A stretch of 64,000 nt of DNA from contig JBEKRQ010000001.1 in NCBI GenBank assembly GCA_049517655.1, forward strand, positions 124,001 through 188,000. Reading direction: 5' to 3'. Shown in pieces: positions 50,102 through 59,426 of this stretch (position 1 is the first letter of the stretch; each line of letters starts with the position of its first letter). Position numbers and translations under genes: made by a program. The notes beneath the pieces are model-generated. The model had not been told where the DNA came from and made no database searches. It saw only the letters and a list, made by a program, of their open reading frames with translations. Source of the DNA: UBA11358 sp049517655. GTDB lineage: Bacteria; Verrucomicrobiota; Verrucomicrobiia; Limisphaerales; UBA11358.

Positions 50102-50674
50102 TCACAAGGAGGCGGGTTTTACCAGCGCAATGATGTCCATTTTAAATGAAAGTTTCTCGTCGTTGCCGCCAGAGGTCATGACGGACTGGATTTCCAAATT
50201 GACTATTCGTATGTGTGGAAACGCATTTTCGAAATCGGCGATGAATTTGCCCAAGTCATGGTAGCTGGCCGTGCCGTTAATGCTGAACTTGACCTGCTTG
50301 AATGGAAAATCCGGCAGCAAATTCACGTCGCTGATATCAGGGTGGCCCACCTCCGGGATGTCCACTCTATGGGACGTTTTGAAGACACGAATGGTGTCGT
50401 AGGTCCAGGAATAAAGATCCCCTGTAGCCGTGTCGTCTTCAGCGCGTGAAAGGGTTTGCGTCACCTTGGCCAACTCGCTGGCTACGGCGTCAGTGTTTTT
50501 AATGCTTTTTTTAATGTTCTCAAGTTTGTTTTCGGAGACTTTTTGGGCGGCGACAACCCGGGCTAGGGCCACATATCGGGGGCGAATCAAATTAAACCAC
50601 ATTAATGCCATCACTCCCACTATGCAGACAAGCGCGAGTATGCACTGATTGCGTTTTTCTTTGGACAGCTTCAT
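50102..50674 (-). CDS. pilO: PilO-like inner-membrane protein
   Basis: A 190-residue protein with one N-terminal TM helix (about 12-30), a coiled-coil segment (residues ~35-75) and a ferredoxin-like domain (FPFKQVKFSINGTASYHDL, FIADFENAFPHIRIVNLEI), as in PilO. Its ATG at 50674 overlaps the pilN stop by 4 bases. It would pair with PilN to link PilM to the secretin. Confidence 0.85.
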   Translation of the reverse strand: MKLSKEKRNQCILALVCIVGVMALMWFNLIRPRYVALARVVAAQKVSENKLENIKKSIKNTDAVASELAKVTQTLSRAEDDTATGDLYSWTYDTIRVFKTSHRVDIPEVGHPDISDVNLLPDFPFKQVKFSINGTASYHDLGKFIADFENAFPHIRIVNLEIQSVMTSGGNDEKLSFKMDIIALVKPASL

Positions 50675-51342
50675 CGGGTTTGATCGGGGTAAACACACTG
50701 TAATGTGAACAACACGGCCGGTCTGCCGTTCGGACCGATTTGCGGCGGAGACAGGCTTGCCAAACGGACGCTATTCGTTTTGCTCAGTTCGGTTTGAAAG
50801 TAGGGTTGTCGGCTGATGGCGTCTTTGAATTTGTTGACCTGATCTCCGGGGTTGCTGCTGAAGTCCCGTGCATCGAGTGACACGACAATTTTTTCCGTAA
50901 TGGTGCCAGACAAACCGGCTGTAATGTGAGTGCCATTGGTTTGAGGCTCGGTTGCCTCGGTGACGGAATAAGTTTGGTCTACTCGCAACCTTATGAGTTG
51001 CACGCCGTCCACTGTGGCTTGTTGCAGTGCATTCAACAAATTGCCCTGGAGAAAACGGCTCCTGTTCAGTTTTTGCAATGCCGCCAACTTTTCGTTTGCT
51101 CCGTTAATCTTTTTCTGACTGACCTGCACCAGTTGAAATGCGTTGGTGTGCGATTGGATTCCCGCTTCGACTTGGGACAAATCCTTCTCGGCCACGATGA
51201 CTCTGAGTTGGACCCCACTCCACCAAAGAAGCATCAATGCCACCGCAACCGCCCCTCCCATGATGATGCGCTTGACCGGGTCCCGCCGCCGCAAATCCTC
51301 GGCGAGTTGGGTTTCAACGAGCAGATTGATGCGTATCGGCAT
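50671..51342 (-). CDS. pilN: PilN-like inner-membrane protein
   Basis: A 223-residue protein starting MPIRINLLVETQLAEDLRRR, the INLL motif that binds PilM, followed by a TM helix (about 27-46), a coiled coil (50-90) and a periplasmic domain. Only 3 bases separate it from pilM. Confidence 0.85.
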   Translation of the reverse strand: MPIRINLLVETQLAEDLRRRDPVKRIIMGGAVAVALMLLWWSGVQLRVIVAEKDLSQVEAGIQSHTNAFQLVQVSQKKINGANEKLAALQKLNRSRFLQGNLLNALQQATVDGVQLIRLRVDQTYSVTEATEPQTNGTHITAGLSGTITEKIVVSLDARDFSSNPGDQVNKFKDAISRQPYFQTELSKTNSVRLASLSPPQIGPNGRPAVLFTLQCVYPDQTR

Positions 51343-51345
51343 AAA

Positions 51346-52419
51346 TCAAAAGGCGGCCAGCGCGGCGCCAATGGCCACAGTTAGTTCCGGAGCGATGTGC
51401 TCAATCTCAACAGCCTGCTGTCCGGGCAACGCCAGTTGAAGGAATGTCGTCGGATTCCAGACTTCACATTCCGCTGCCAGCTCACTGTGCAGCATTTGCA
51501 GAATGAATTCCGAGCGCGCGGAGCCGCCGCTCACATAAACATGCGACACCGGTCGGTCTTGTTCATGTTCAAAGAAGTCAAGCGATGCCCGCAATTCACG
51601 GCCCAGCGGCAGCACCTGCGTTTCCAGTGCGGACTGAACTTCCGTGGCCATGCCTATTTTGATGCCTTCGGCTTCGGCGTAGCTGATATTCATCGTTTCT
51701 GCCAGCCCCGCTGTGAATTTATCGCCGCCAATGCCGACCACGCGGTTCAACACCAATTCGCCTTGTTGCAGGATGCAGATCGAAGAATTTTTGAAACCGA
51801 TGTCCACCAGCGCGATTGACTCGTTTGCAAACGCTTCGGGCATTGCCATTTCAAAGGCGTTTACCGGGCTGATCAAGCCGGGCACAATATAATCGGGCAC
51901 GAGTCCGGCATTCCTGATCGCGGTTTGATAGTCTTCTATCAATTCCTTCCTGGCCCCGGCCACCAACACCTTCAACTTGGGGATGGCAACGGTTTTGCCC
52001 GCGTCAGTGGGTTTGGGCGGGGATTTTGGCGGGATGATGTGGCAGTCAAAAACCCAGTTCGGCAAATCCTGCTGCAAATAGCCGCGCGTGTTGTTTTTCA
52101 ACACCTGCCGCATTTCGTCCACCGGTATCTGGGGCAATTCCACCATTCGCACTATGGCGTCATTCACACTGATCGACAGTATGACGAGTTTGGTTTTGCT
52201 CCCCAGCGCTTCGCTAACGGCTCTTAAATGTTCTCCCAATGATTCCGGGGAAAACGTCTTTTCGAAAATCGGCGCGTCCAGCAGGGCATACCGGGTCAAG
52301 GCGAAAACCTCACCCCGCCGTTCCAGGAAAACAGCCTTGGTCATGCGACCCCCCAGATCAATGGATATTATCTGGTTCCGCCTCTTCCTTGCGAAGCTGT
52401 TCAGGAAAGTCAGACCCAT
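51346..52419 (-). CDS. pilM: PilM, actin-like pilus assembly ATPase-fold protein
   Basis: A 357-residue cytoplasmic protein of the actin/FtsA fold. Motifs are ISIDLGGRMTKAVFLERRG (phosphate 1), ALVDIGFKNSSICILQQGEL (phosphate 2) and HVYVSGGSARSEF (adenosine). It binds the PilN N-terminus. It heads the pilM-N-O-P-Q run, probably the promoter-proximal gene of a seven-gene operon. ATG 52419 is preferred over TTG 52431. Confidence 0.9.
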   Translation of the reverse strand: MGLTFLNSFARKRRNQIISIDLGGRMTKAVFLERRGEVFALTRYALLDAPIFEKTFSPESLGEHLRAVSEALGSKTKLVILSISVNDAIVRMVELPQIPVDEMRQVLKNNTRGYLQQDLPNWVFDCHIIPPKSPPKPTDAGKTVAIPKLKVLVAGARKELIEDYQTAIRNAGLVPDYIVPGLISPVNAFEMAMPEAFANESIALVDIGFKNSSICILQQGELVLNRVVGIGGDKFTAGLAETMNISYAEAEGIKIGMATEVQSALETQVLPLGRELRASLDFFEHEQDRPVSHVYVSGGSARSEFILQMLHSELAAECEVWNPTTFLQLALPGQQAVEIEHIAPELTVAIGAALAAF

Positions 52420-52524
52420 TTGCGTTTTCAATTAAGTCGCCCGGTTTTTAATTGCAAGCAGTATTTCAAGCAAATTCGCGGCGGATTTGACAATCGCCGC
52501 GAGGGATTCAGGTGTGCGGGGAAT

Positions 52525-53397
52525 TCACGCCAGTTCTTTTGCGCGCAGCTTCATTTCCTCGATAAACGCCTCCATCAACGGCGTCTTGCCCCCGCGCCAC
52601 ATCGCGCCGATTACCACCGGCGGAAACCCGGTCAGCTGCAACACGCGCACGTTGGGTGAAAGCGCCTTTTTGGGAATGGCCACCGATACGCCGATGCCCA
52701 GCCCATTCGCCACGTAGGTCTCGATCAAATCCACTGAACTGGCCTCGATGCTCGGAAACCAGTCCATGCCGAGTTCAATGAGTTTTTGCTGGAAGTTCTT
52801 GGAAAGCGGCGCGTCTGGCGGCAGGCAGATGAGCGGCTCGTCAATCTTGTCGCGCCGCCACAATTCCTCCGCCGATTGGATGCCGCTGTTTTTTTCGACG
52901 AGCAAAATGAGTGGCAATTCCAGCAGCGCCAGCGAGTGAATTCCCGGCGCCGTTTTCTTTTCAATCAACGTGACGGCCAGATCAATCTCCTCTTTTTGCA
53001 GCAATTCCTCCAGATGCGCCGGATAACCTTCACGAAGAGAAACCTTCAAGCCGGGAAATTTCTTTTGCACTCCCTGGAGCAAACGCGGGACGTGATCGCG
53101 CAAAATAACCGTCGAGGCCCCGATGCGGGCATGCCGCGCCTGCCCGCCCTGAAATTCGCCGGCGATTTTATCAAGGTTCGAAAAAAACGGCTGGATGAAT
53201 TTATGGAGTTTTTCGCCCTCCGGCGTCAGCGCGAACGGCCGCCGACGAAACAACGTCACGCCTAGAAATTCCTCCAGTTGCGCCACCTGCGCGCTCACCG
53301 CGGGTTGCTGGATGCCGTAGGGGATGTTCCGCACCGCCGGCATGATGCCGCCATGCTTGGCGACGTAATAAAACAATTCAAGGTGATGGACGTTCAT
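52525..53397 (-). CDS. LysR-family transcriptional regulator
   Basis: A 290-residue regulator: an N-terminal winged HTH (MNVHHLELFYYVAKHGG ... GIQQPAVSAQVAQLEEFLG ... LFRRRPFALTPEG) and a C-terminal periplasmic-binding-like effector domain from about residue 90. It is divergent from the small membrane protein at 53510, a common LysR target position. The inducer is unknown. ATG 53397 is chosen; the frame opens at TTG 53430. Confidence 0.9.
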   Translation of the reverse strand: MNVHHLELFYYVAKHGGIMPAVRNIPYGIQQPAVSAQVAQLEEFLGVTLFRRRPFALTPEGEKLHKFIQPFFSNLDKIAGEFQGGQARHARIGASTVILRDHVPRLLQGVQKKFPGLKVSLREGYPAHLEELLQKEEIDLAVTLIEKKTAPGIHSLALLELPLILLVEKNSGIQSAEELWRRDKIDEPLICLPPDAPLSKNFQQKLIELGMDWFPSIEASSVDLIETYVANGLGIGVSVAIPKKALSPNVRVLQLTGFPPVVIGAMWRGGKTPLMEAFIEEMKLRAKELA

Positions 53398-53509
53398 TGA
53401 GCCAGCCGATGTTGAGCGAAGTTTTATCAATTAACACTTCAACAGCAAGATTTGATATTGTTTGCCCGATGCGAACGACCATAAAACACAACTTCAACCC
53501 AAACAATCT

Positions 53510-53893
53510 ATGAAAACATCCCTGAAACAACTGCTGTTCTGGACACCCAGAATTCTGTGTATTCTATTTGCCGCGTTCATCAGTATCTTTGCCGCCGACG
53601 TATTTGGTGAGGGTTACGGGTTCTGGAAGACGATTCTGGCTCTGCTGATCCATCTCATCCCAACGGGGATCATTCTTGTCATACTGGCCATCTCATGGCG
53701 CTGGGAATGGGTGGGAGGGACTTTGTTCACTGCTCTGGGGGCGTTGTATCTGATTAAGTTCTGGGGACGGTTTCATTGGTCGGCATACCTGTGCATATCC
53801 GGCCCACTGTTTTTCATCGGAGTTCTTTTTTTCCTGAATTGGCTCTCCCGAAAGAAACTCCGGACAGGCGCTCGCAGTGTGAAATTTGATTGA
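53510..53893 (+). CDS. small four-helix membrane protein
   Basis: A 127-residue protein with four hydrophobic segments (about 10-28, 38-60, 66-84, 92-112) ending in a basic tail (RKKLRTGARSVKF). It resembles short uncharacterised membrane proteins whose pattern is WxxR-ILxILF...FxxDVF-E-GxxWxxILAxLxHLIPT. It lies divergent to the LysR gene and 50 bases before the MFS-PlsC gene. Function unknown. Confidence 0.75.
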   Translation: MKTSLKQLLFWTPRILCILFAAFISIFAADVFGEGYGFWKTILALLIHLIPTGIILVILAISWRWEWVGGTLFTALGALYLIKFWGRFHWSAYLCISGPLFFIGVLFFLNWLSRKKLRTGARSVKFD

Positions 53894-53943
53894 TTGCGCA
53901 AGCGATGTTCGGGAAAGTTTTCAATTCACGGTTTTGCGTGTGA

Positions 53944-55842
53944 ATGGTTAGCTTTGCTGTCGTGACCGAAACAAACAACCAACCCCCCGTTCCGGAAAAC
54001 GGAACGCTGGAATGCCCCGAACAATCTGCGGAGGTCATGGACTCACAGATCTCGTCACTCCGTGGTTTTTGGGCGCTCATTGTCACGCAGTTTCAGGGTG
54101 CGTTCAGCGACAATGCACTCAAGCAACTGGCTTTGTTCATCGGCATCAGCCTCGGCATGGGCGAACATGAACAAGACCAGCTTTCGTCACTGACGCTGGC
54201 ATTACTGACGTTGCCGTTTCTTTTTTTCTCCATGTTCGGCGGCGCGCTCGCCACGCGCTTCAGCAAGCGCAGTGTCACCATTGCAATCAAGTGCTTTGAA
54301 ATTGTCGTCATGGTTGTCGCGACGTTTGGTCTGGCGCGGCACGCTCTCGGCGTTGTGCTGCTGTGTGTGTTTTTCATGGGCACGCACAGCGCGATTTTTG
54401 GACCATCAAAATATGGTTCGCTGCCCGAACTGTTGCCGGAAAAAAAATTGTCGTGGGGTAACGGTGTCCTCGAACTCGGCACGTTCCTCGCCATCATCCT
54501 CGGCACGTTCGGCGGCGGAATGTTGTCGGCGGCTTTTGAAGGCTGGCCGGCAGGGGCTGGATGGGTGCTGATGGGGCTCGCCGTCTTTGGCTTGATGGCG
54601 AGTTGCGTCATCACGCCGGTGCCGGCAGCGGACCCGGCACACCCACTGCGATTGAATTTTGTCGGTGAACTGTTCAACCAGTGGCGCATCATCCGGCGCG
54701 ATCGCGTGCTGCGCCTGGCGGTGATCGGCAATACGTTCTTCTGGTTTCTGTCCGCGCTGCTGTTCCTGAATTTGTTCACCCACGGGCGGTTTGCGTTGAA
54801 TTGTGACAAAACGCACATCAGTTATCTCATGGTCGGTTTATCCATCGGCATCGGCGTGGGCAGCGTCGCGGCGGGTTATCTGTCCGGGGGCAAAATCGAA
54901 TACGGCCTCGTGCCGTTGGGATTGGTCGGTATGACGACATTTTCCGCTCTACTGGCCCGGCCTGAACTCGGTTTCACAGGCGTGCTCTGGCACCTGGCGG
55001 CTTTAGGATTTTTCGCCGGATTTTTTGCAGTGCCCGTCAACGCCATTATGCAACACCGGCCCCGCAGGGAGGACAAAGCGGGTATTCTCGCCGCTGCCAA
55101 CCTGATTTCCAGCGCCGGCAGTTTCCTGGCTGCGGGCGCGTATTACCTGTTGCGCCATTGGCCGCATGACACGCGGATGATTTTTCTCGTCGGCGCGGTG
55201 ATGGCGTTGGGCGCGCTGGTGTATTCAGTGATGCTGCTGCCGGATGCGCTGCTGCGGTTTTTACTGTGGGTACTGACGCACTCGTTTTACCGAATTCGGA
55301 TTGATGGACGTGACAACATTCCCGAGAAGGGCGGCGCGCTGTTTGTCTGCAACCACGTTTCATTTGTGGACGGGCCGTTGCTGATGGCTTCGACCGATCG
55401 CTCCATTCGTTTCCTCATGGAAAAAAGTTATTATGAGCTGCGCTGGCTGAATCCATTCGCGCGTGCGCTCGGCCTTATCCCGGTTTCATCCACGCAAAGT
55501 CCCCGTGAATTGATTGGGTCGCTGCGGACGGCCAGCGACGCGATTCGCGCCGATCACGTCGTTTGTATTTTTGCCGAAGGCGGCATCACACGCACGGGCG
55601 AATTACTGGAATTTCGGCGTGGCTTCGAGCGCATCATGAGAAACGTGGACGCGCCCATTGTGCCGGTCGCCCTCGTGGGCGCGTGGGGCAGTATTTTCAG
55701 CTTTGAAGGCGGAAGGTTTTTTTGGAAATGGCCGCGAAAATTTCCTTATCCGGTGACCGTCAGATTCGGAAGACCTCTGCCGCCAAACGCGACGGCTGAC
55801 GAAACACGCGCGGCGGTGGTTAAATTGATCAACCGCCTTTAA
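53944..55842 (+). CDS. MFS transporter-acyltransferase (LplT-PlsC) fusion
   Basis: A 632-residue fusion. Residues ~45-425 form a 12-TM MFS domain like the lysophospholipid flippase LplT (FWALIVTQFQGAFSDNALKQ; MGTHSAIFGPSKYGSLPELL). Residues ~435-632 form a PlsC acyltransferase with FVCNHVSFVDGPLL (HX4D), FAEGGITRTGELLEFRRGF and PIVPVALVGAWGS. In many bacteria a third, acyl-ACP synthetase part (Aas) is attached; it is absent here. The protein would flip and re-acylate lysophospholipid or a similar lipid. Confidence 0.9.
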   Translation: MVSFAVVTETNNQPPVPENGTLECPEQSAEVMDSQISSLRGFWALIVTQFQGAFSDNALKQLALFIGISLGMGEHEQDQLSSLTLALLTLPFLFFSMFGGALATRFSKRSVTIAIKCFEIVVMVVATFGLARHALGVVLLCVFFMGTHSAIFGPSKYGSLPELLPEKKLSWGNGVLELGTFLAIILGTFGGGMLSAAFEGWPAGAGWVLMGLAVFGLMASCVITPVPAADPAHPLRLNFVGELFNQWRIIRRDRVLRLAVIGNTFFWFLSALLFLNLFTHGRFALNCDKTHISYLMVGLSIGIGVGSVAAGYLSGGKIEYGLVPLGLVGMTTFSALLARPELGFTGVLWHLAALGFFAGFFAVPVNAIMQHRPRREDKAGILAAANLISSAGSFLAAGAYYLLRHWPHDTRMIFLVGAVMALGALVYSVMLLPDALLRFLLWVLTHSFYRIRIDGRDNIPEKGGALFVCNHVSFVDGPLLMASTDRSIRFLMEKSYYELRWLNPFARALGLIPVSSTQSPRELIGSLRTASDAIRADHVVCIFAEGGITRTGELLEFRRGFERIMRNVDAPIVPVALVGAWGSIFSFEGGRFFWKWPRKFPYPVTVRFGRPLPPNATADETRAAVVKLINRL

Positions 55843-55963
55843 ATTGTATGCGTCGGAGCGGGCACGTCTGGTTTCCGGCGTCAGATTGTGAAACCTGGGT
55901 TGCCTGTTGTGAATTTTCAGAACAATTCTTGTCGCCTCCCAATGATTTGTTAAGGTGTAAAAA

Positions 55964-57622
55964 ATGATCACTGCCATCCGCGTCATTTGTTTCACGCTGT
56001 TGTTATCGGCGTTTTCCTTTCGTGCTGCTGCGGCGGATTTCACCAATGCCAGCGCAGATTTCTTGTTGAAGACAGCAAATGAACGCATTGACTCCATTCG
56101 TAAGGCGCCCGCGCAAATAAGGGTTGTGGATTCGAAAGGGAAACCCGTCGCAGGAGCGACAGTCCGGGTTGAACAGCGCCGCCACGCCTTTCTTTTCGGC
56201 TGCAATGTTTTCGGATTGTACAGATATCAGGGCGAGCAGCGCCAACTTTATGCCGCCCGGTTCAGCGCCTTGTTCAATTATGCCACGCTTCCATTCTATT
56301 GGAGCTATTACGAGCCGGAAAAGGGCGATACCCTTGCGGCCTATTACAGAAACAAGCACTTGGCCGAATGGTGCAAGGCATACGACATAGAAACCAAGGG
56401 CCATCCATTGGTCTGGCATACGCTTTATCCAAAATGGGCGCCGTCTGATCCTGACTCGACACGGGATGCCCTGCACCAGCGGATTGCCACGATCATTCCC
56501 GAGTTCAAATCGGACATTCGACGCTGGGATGTCGTTAACGAGGCCACAGTGTCCGATAATTTCACAAACGGCGTCGCTTATTGGGTCAAGAGAGATGGAC
56601 CGGCGACGGTCGTCGAAACCGCTCTGGGATGGGCTCACGAGGCCGATCCCAGCGCGGAACTCGTCTATAATGATTATAACCTGGGGCCAAAACATCTCCA
56701 ACTGATCGAACAACTGGTCAAAGATAACGCACCGTTTCAAGTCATTGGTCTTCAGTCGCACATGCACCGGGAGGAATGGCCGCTTGAAGAAGTCTGGGAC
56801 AAATGTGAAACCTATTCAAAGTTCGGCAAGGCCATACATTTCACCGAGGTTACTGTGCTGTCGGGGAAACACGGCTGGGAATTGCCGCGACCGTGGCCAA
56901 CGACACCAGAAGGGGAACGAAGACAGGCCGATTACGTGGAACGGCTGTATACATTGCTTTTCTCGCATCCGGCGGTCCATGCCATTACCTGGTGGGACCT
57001 GCAGGATGGCAACTGGCAGGGAGCGCCGGGAGGACTCCTGCGAGCGGACCTGACGACAAAACCGGCCTATGACAGGCTCATGAAACTGATCCATGAAACC
57101 TGGTGGACGCGTGCATCGTTGTTGTCTGATAGGAAAGGGGTATGCACATTCGTGGGTTTTTTGGGAGACTATGAGGTGACGGTACAGAATGGAGATGTTT
57201 CCAAAACCGTCAAACACACCTTGGTGAAGGGTGCCAATGACTGGACTGTCACATTGGAAGATGAGAAAATCTCCGGTCAGCCGCCAAGGGCTCCCGAAAC
57301 ACCTGAACCGCGTGTCATCAAATTGGACTCAAAACTTCTTGATGCCTGTGTCGGCCACTACGAAATTGCAACGAACGCCGTGTTTCTCACTGGAGTGAAA
57401 GTGACGATCTGGCGGGAAGGAGATCAGTTGGTCGGGCAAGCTTGGGGCAAAAACGTCATCCAGGATGCGTTTAATATTTACCCCAAATCGGAAACGAATT
57501 TCTTTCTAAAGATCAATGGTGCGGAATTAACTTTCATCAAGAATGACAAAGGTGAAATGACGGCTGTCATCCACCATATGGCGGGGTTGCCGGATTGCGT
57601 GGGAAAGAAACTTAAAAATTGA
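55964..57622 (+). CDS. secreted GH10 endo-1,4-beta-xylanase with DUF3471-like tail
   Basis: A 552-residue secreted xylanase. The signal peptide is about 1-24; a short beta stretch (IRVVDSKGKPVAGATVRVEQ) precedes the TIM barrel. The acid/base is E193 in RWDVVNEA and the nucleophile E295 in HFTEVTV (TEL/TEM is more usual); KGHPLVWHTLYPKW and ITWWDLQDGNWQG also fit GH10. Residues ~450-550 form a DUF3471-like domain often attached to beta-lactamase-type proteins, an unusual partner. A good AAGGTG site lies 7 bases before the ATG. It fits xylan degradation with the CE15 esterase. Confidence 0.9.
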   Translation: MITAIRVICFTLLLSAFSFRAAAADFTNASADFLLKTANERIDSIRKAPAQIRVVDSKGKPVAGATVRVEQRRHAFLFGCNVFGLYRYQGEQRQLYAARFSALFNYATLPFYWSYYEPEKGDTLAAYYRNKHLAEWCKAYDIETKGHPLVWHTLYPKWAPSDPDSTRDALHQRIATIIPEFKSDIRRWDVVNEATVSDNFTNGVAYWVKRDGPATVVETALGWAHEADPSAELVYNDYNLGPKHLQLIEQLVKDNAPFQVIGLQSHMHREEWPLEEVWDKCETYSKFGKAIHFTEVTVLSGKHGWELPRPWPTTPEGERRQADYVERLYTLLFSHPAVHAITWWDLQDGNWQGAPGGLLRADLTTKPAYDRLMKLIHETWWTRASLLSDRKGVCTFVGFLGDYEVTVQNGDVSKTVKHTLVKGANDWTVTLEDEKISGQPPRAPETPEPRVIKLDSKLLDACVGHYEIATNAVFLTGVKVTIWREGDQLVGQAWGKNVIQDAFNIYPKSETNFFLKINGAELTFIKNDKGEMTAVIHHMAGLPDCVGKKLKN

Positions 57623-57686
57623 TCAGAATGATTTTGGCTGCCGGCAAGCGCGTAAACAAATCCTTTAGGTTTTTGAAAGTGGCCGC

Positions 57687-59171
57687 TCAGACACATGCGT
57701 TAGACTCCCCGCCTGCTTCGCCCAGTTCAGCTACTAAATCTTCCACGACCCAGTTTGTCCGCGCGGCTTGCAACGCGTCTGCCGCCATGCCATGCCGCCA
57801 GACGGCGAAGCGGATTGTTTTGCCAACGTTAGCTTGCAATGTCGGTTGCGCGAGCAATCCACCGATGAAACCCGCCAGCACGTCGCCACTGCCCCCTTGA
57901 GCGAGATGCGGATTGCCGGACGGGTTCACGAAAATTTCACCCGCTTGCGTGGACGAAGCTCCGGCGCTCGCGTCGGAGCGAAGGCCCATGCCTCGCCCCA
58001 TGAGCGTTTGATATCCTTTCAGCACCACCCAGCAATCGCCAAAGCGTTTTGAAATTCCCCACAATGCCTGCGGACGGTTCGCCTGCACCTCCTTAGCCGT
58101 CGTGTTCAACAGCCGCGCTGCTTCACCGGGATGCGGCGTGATGACACGAATCGCCGTTTTCGGCAAAGCGTGTGGCGCGAGCCAGTCCAGCGCGCTTGCA
58201 TCCACAATCACCGGTAATTCTGAATCACGCCACAATTGTCGCGTGAAGGTTTTCATTTCTTCGGCGATTTCCGGCGCGGCCAGCCCGGGGCCGATCAGAA
58301 TTGCGCTGGCCGATGCCGGCAATTTCATTTCCGGTTTCCAAATATTGACCATCACGGCTTGTAACTGCTCTGCAACGGGACGATAGGTAACTTCTTGCGT
58401 GAACAGCGTGATGAGTCCCGGTTGAGCGCGTTGCGCGGCGCGCGCGGCCAAAACCGCCGCACCGTGAAAACCAAGACTTCCTGCGATAATTACCAGATGC
58501 CCGAACGAACCTTTGTGGGACTCGACCGCGCGGCGTGGCGGGAAGCCGGCGAAATCTTCCGGCAACGTCCAATTCAATTCAGTGGTATGGGGACAGGAAA
58601 CCAGCCCAACGTCGTCCGCGACTTCAAGCCGTCCGACGAACGGCCAGGCATTTTGCGCGAGCAAACCGATTTTCGGTGCGCCGATGGTCAAGGTGATTGC
58701 AGCTTTAATCGCCGCGTCCCGCGATGCGGGCTTGCCGGTGTCCGCGTTCAAACCGGATGGCACATCCACGGCGAGCACGGCAACGCGCGATTCATTCACA
58801 CGCTGGATGAATTTTTTCCAGCCGTCGTCGAGCGGGCGATCCAGGCCGATGCCAAACAAGCCGTCAATAGCAAGTGAGGGTTTGGAGTGCAGTGCGGCTT
58901 CGAGCTTTGACAAATCCTTTTCCGGGGCGGTGACGTCGAGTGTTTCGACATTGCGTTCGCCCAAATGTTCGCGCGCGGCACGGGCATCGTCGCCGTTATG
59001 ACCTTTACCGGCCAGAATCAAAATAGCATCGCCGGGGCGTGTGAGTTCAAGCGCGCGCTCCGCGATTTTTTTGCCTACACGATGGATGACTTCGGCTTCA
59101 GTCTGGCCGGTGGCCCAAGTGGCGCGTTCCCATTCGCGCATTTGGGCGATGTTGAGGACCGGAACTGGCAT
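57687..59171 (-). CDS. nnr: bifunctional NAD(P)HX epimerase/dehydratase
   Basis: Repairs hydrated NAD(P)H. The N-terminal YjeF epimerase (~1-210) has LILAGKGHNGDDARAAREHL and the later VDVPSGLNADTG. The C-terminal ADP/ATP-dependent dehydratase (~220-494) has GSFGHLVIIAGSLGFHGAA, ITPHPGEAARLL and NPHLAQGGSGDVLAGFIGGL with the catalytic Asp. Residues ~392-410 (RGMGLRSDASAGASSTQ) are an extra loop coded by a palindromic sequence at 57942-57998. At 494 residues it is otherwise usual. Confidence 0.93.
   Translation of the reverse strand: MPVPVLNIAQMREWERATWATGQTEAEVIHRVGKKIAERALELTRPGDAILILAGKGHNGDDARAAREHLGERNVETLDVTAPEKDLSKLEAALHSKPSLAIDGLFGIGLDRPLDDGWKKFIQRVNESRVAVLAVDVPSGLNADTGKPASRDAAIKAAITLTIGAPKIGLLAQNAWPFVGRLEVADDVGLVSCPHTTELNWTLPEDFAGFPPRRAVESHKGSFGHLVIIAGSLGFHGAAVLAARAAQRAQPGLITLFTQEVTYRPVAEQLQAVMVNIWKPEMKLPASASAILIGPGLAAPEIAEEMKTFTRQLWRDSELPVIVDASALDWLAPHALPKTAIRVITPHPGEAARLLNTTAKEVQANRPQALWGISKRFGDCWVVLKGYQTLMGRGMGLRSDASAGASSTQAGEIFVNPSGNPHLAQGGSGDVLAGFIGGLLAQPTLQANVGKTIRFAVWRHGMAADALQAARTNWVVEDLVAELGEAGGESNACV
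57942..57998. repeat. palindromic element inserted in frame in nnr
   Basis: cgaagctccg and cggagcgaag (57954-57983) are near-inverted around gcgctcgcgt, and the flanks extend to the edges of an extra 16-19-residue loop in the dehydratase domain. The frame is preserved. Confidence 0.6.
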
Positions 59172-59287
59172 GGCACAAGGTTGGCAGAATTTTTGTTTCG
59201 GCGAAAGCGGAATTGATTATTCGAGACCTCCCAATTGACGTAGCGGTTCCCCGGTAGAGAGCCGCATCTTCAATTTCCCAAAGAAGT

Positions 59288-59309
59288 GCGGCGGTTTGCC
59301 GACCGCCGC
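59288..59309. repeat. perfect 8-bp-stem hairpin, dispersed type
   Basis: gcggcggt-ttgccg-accgccgc lies between the divergent nnr and phoB-like genes. Followed by tac, it gives gtagcggcggtc on the other strand, as at 37646. Confidence 0.65.
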
Positions 59310-59363
59310 TACGATGAGTCGAGCGTTTTTCAAAGGAGTGTGGATTACGGGCAATGATGAATT

Positions 59364-59392
59364 TCGTCACCGAATTATCACGGGGTTGTCAC
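59364..59392 (+). promoter_or_regulatory. candidate Pho box (three 11-bp-spaced repeats)
   Basis: cGTCAC, tATCAC and tGTCAC start at 59365, 59376 and 59387, exactly 11 bases apart, matching the direct-repeat period and TGTCA core of PhoB-binding sites. The site ends 34 bases before the chosen ATG of the PhoB-like regulator, so it would suit autoregulation. Confidence 0.55.
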
Positions 59393-59426
59393 GGATTTGC
59401 AATTGTGTGACGATTTCGCGCGTGGT

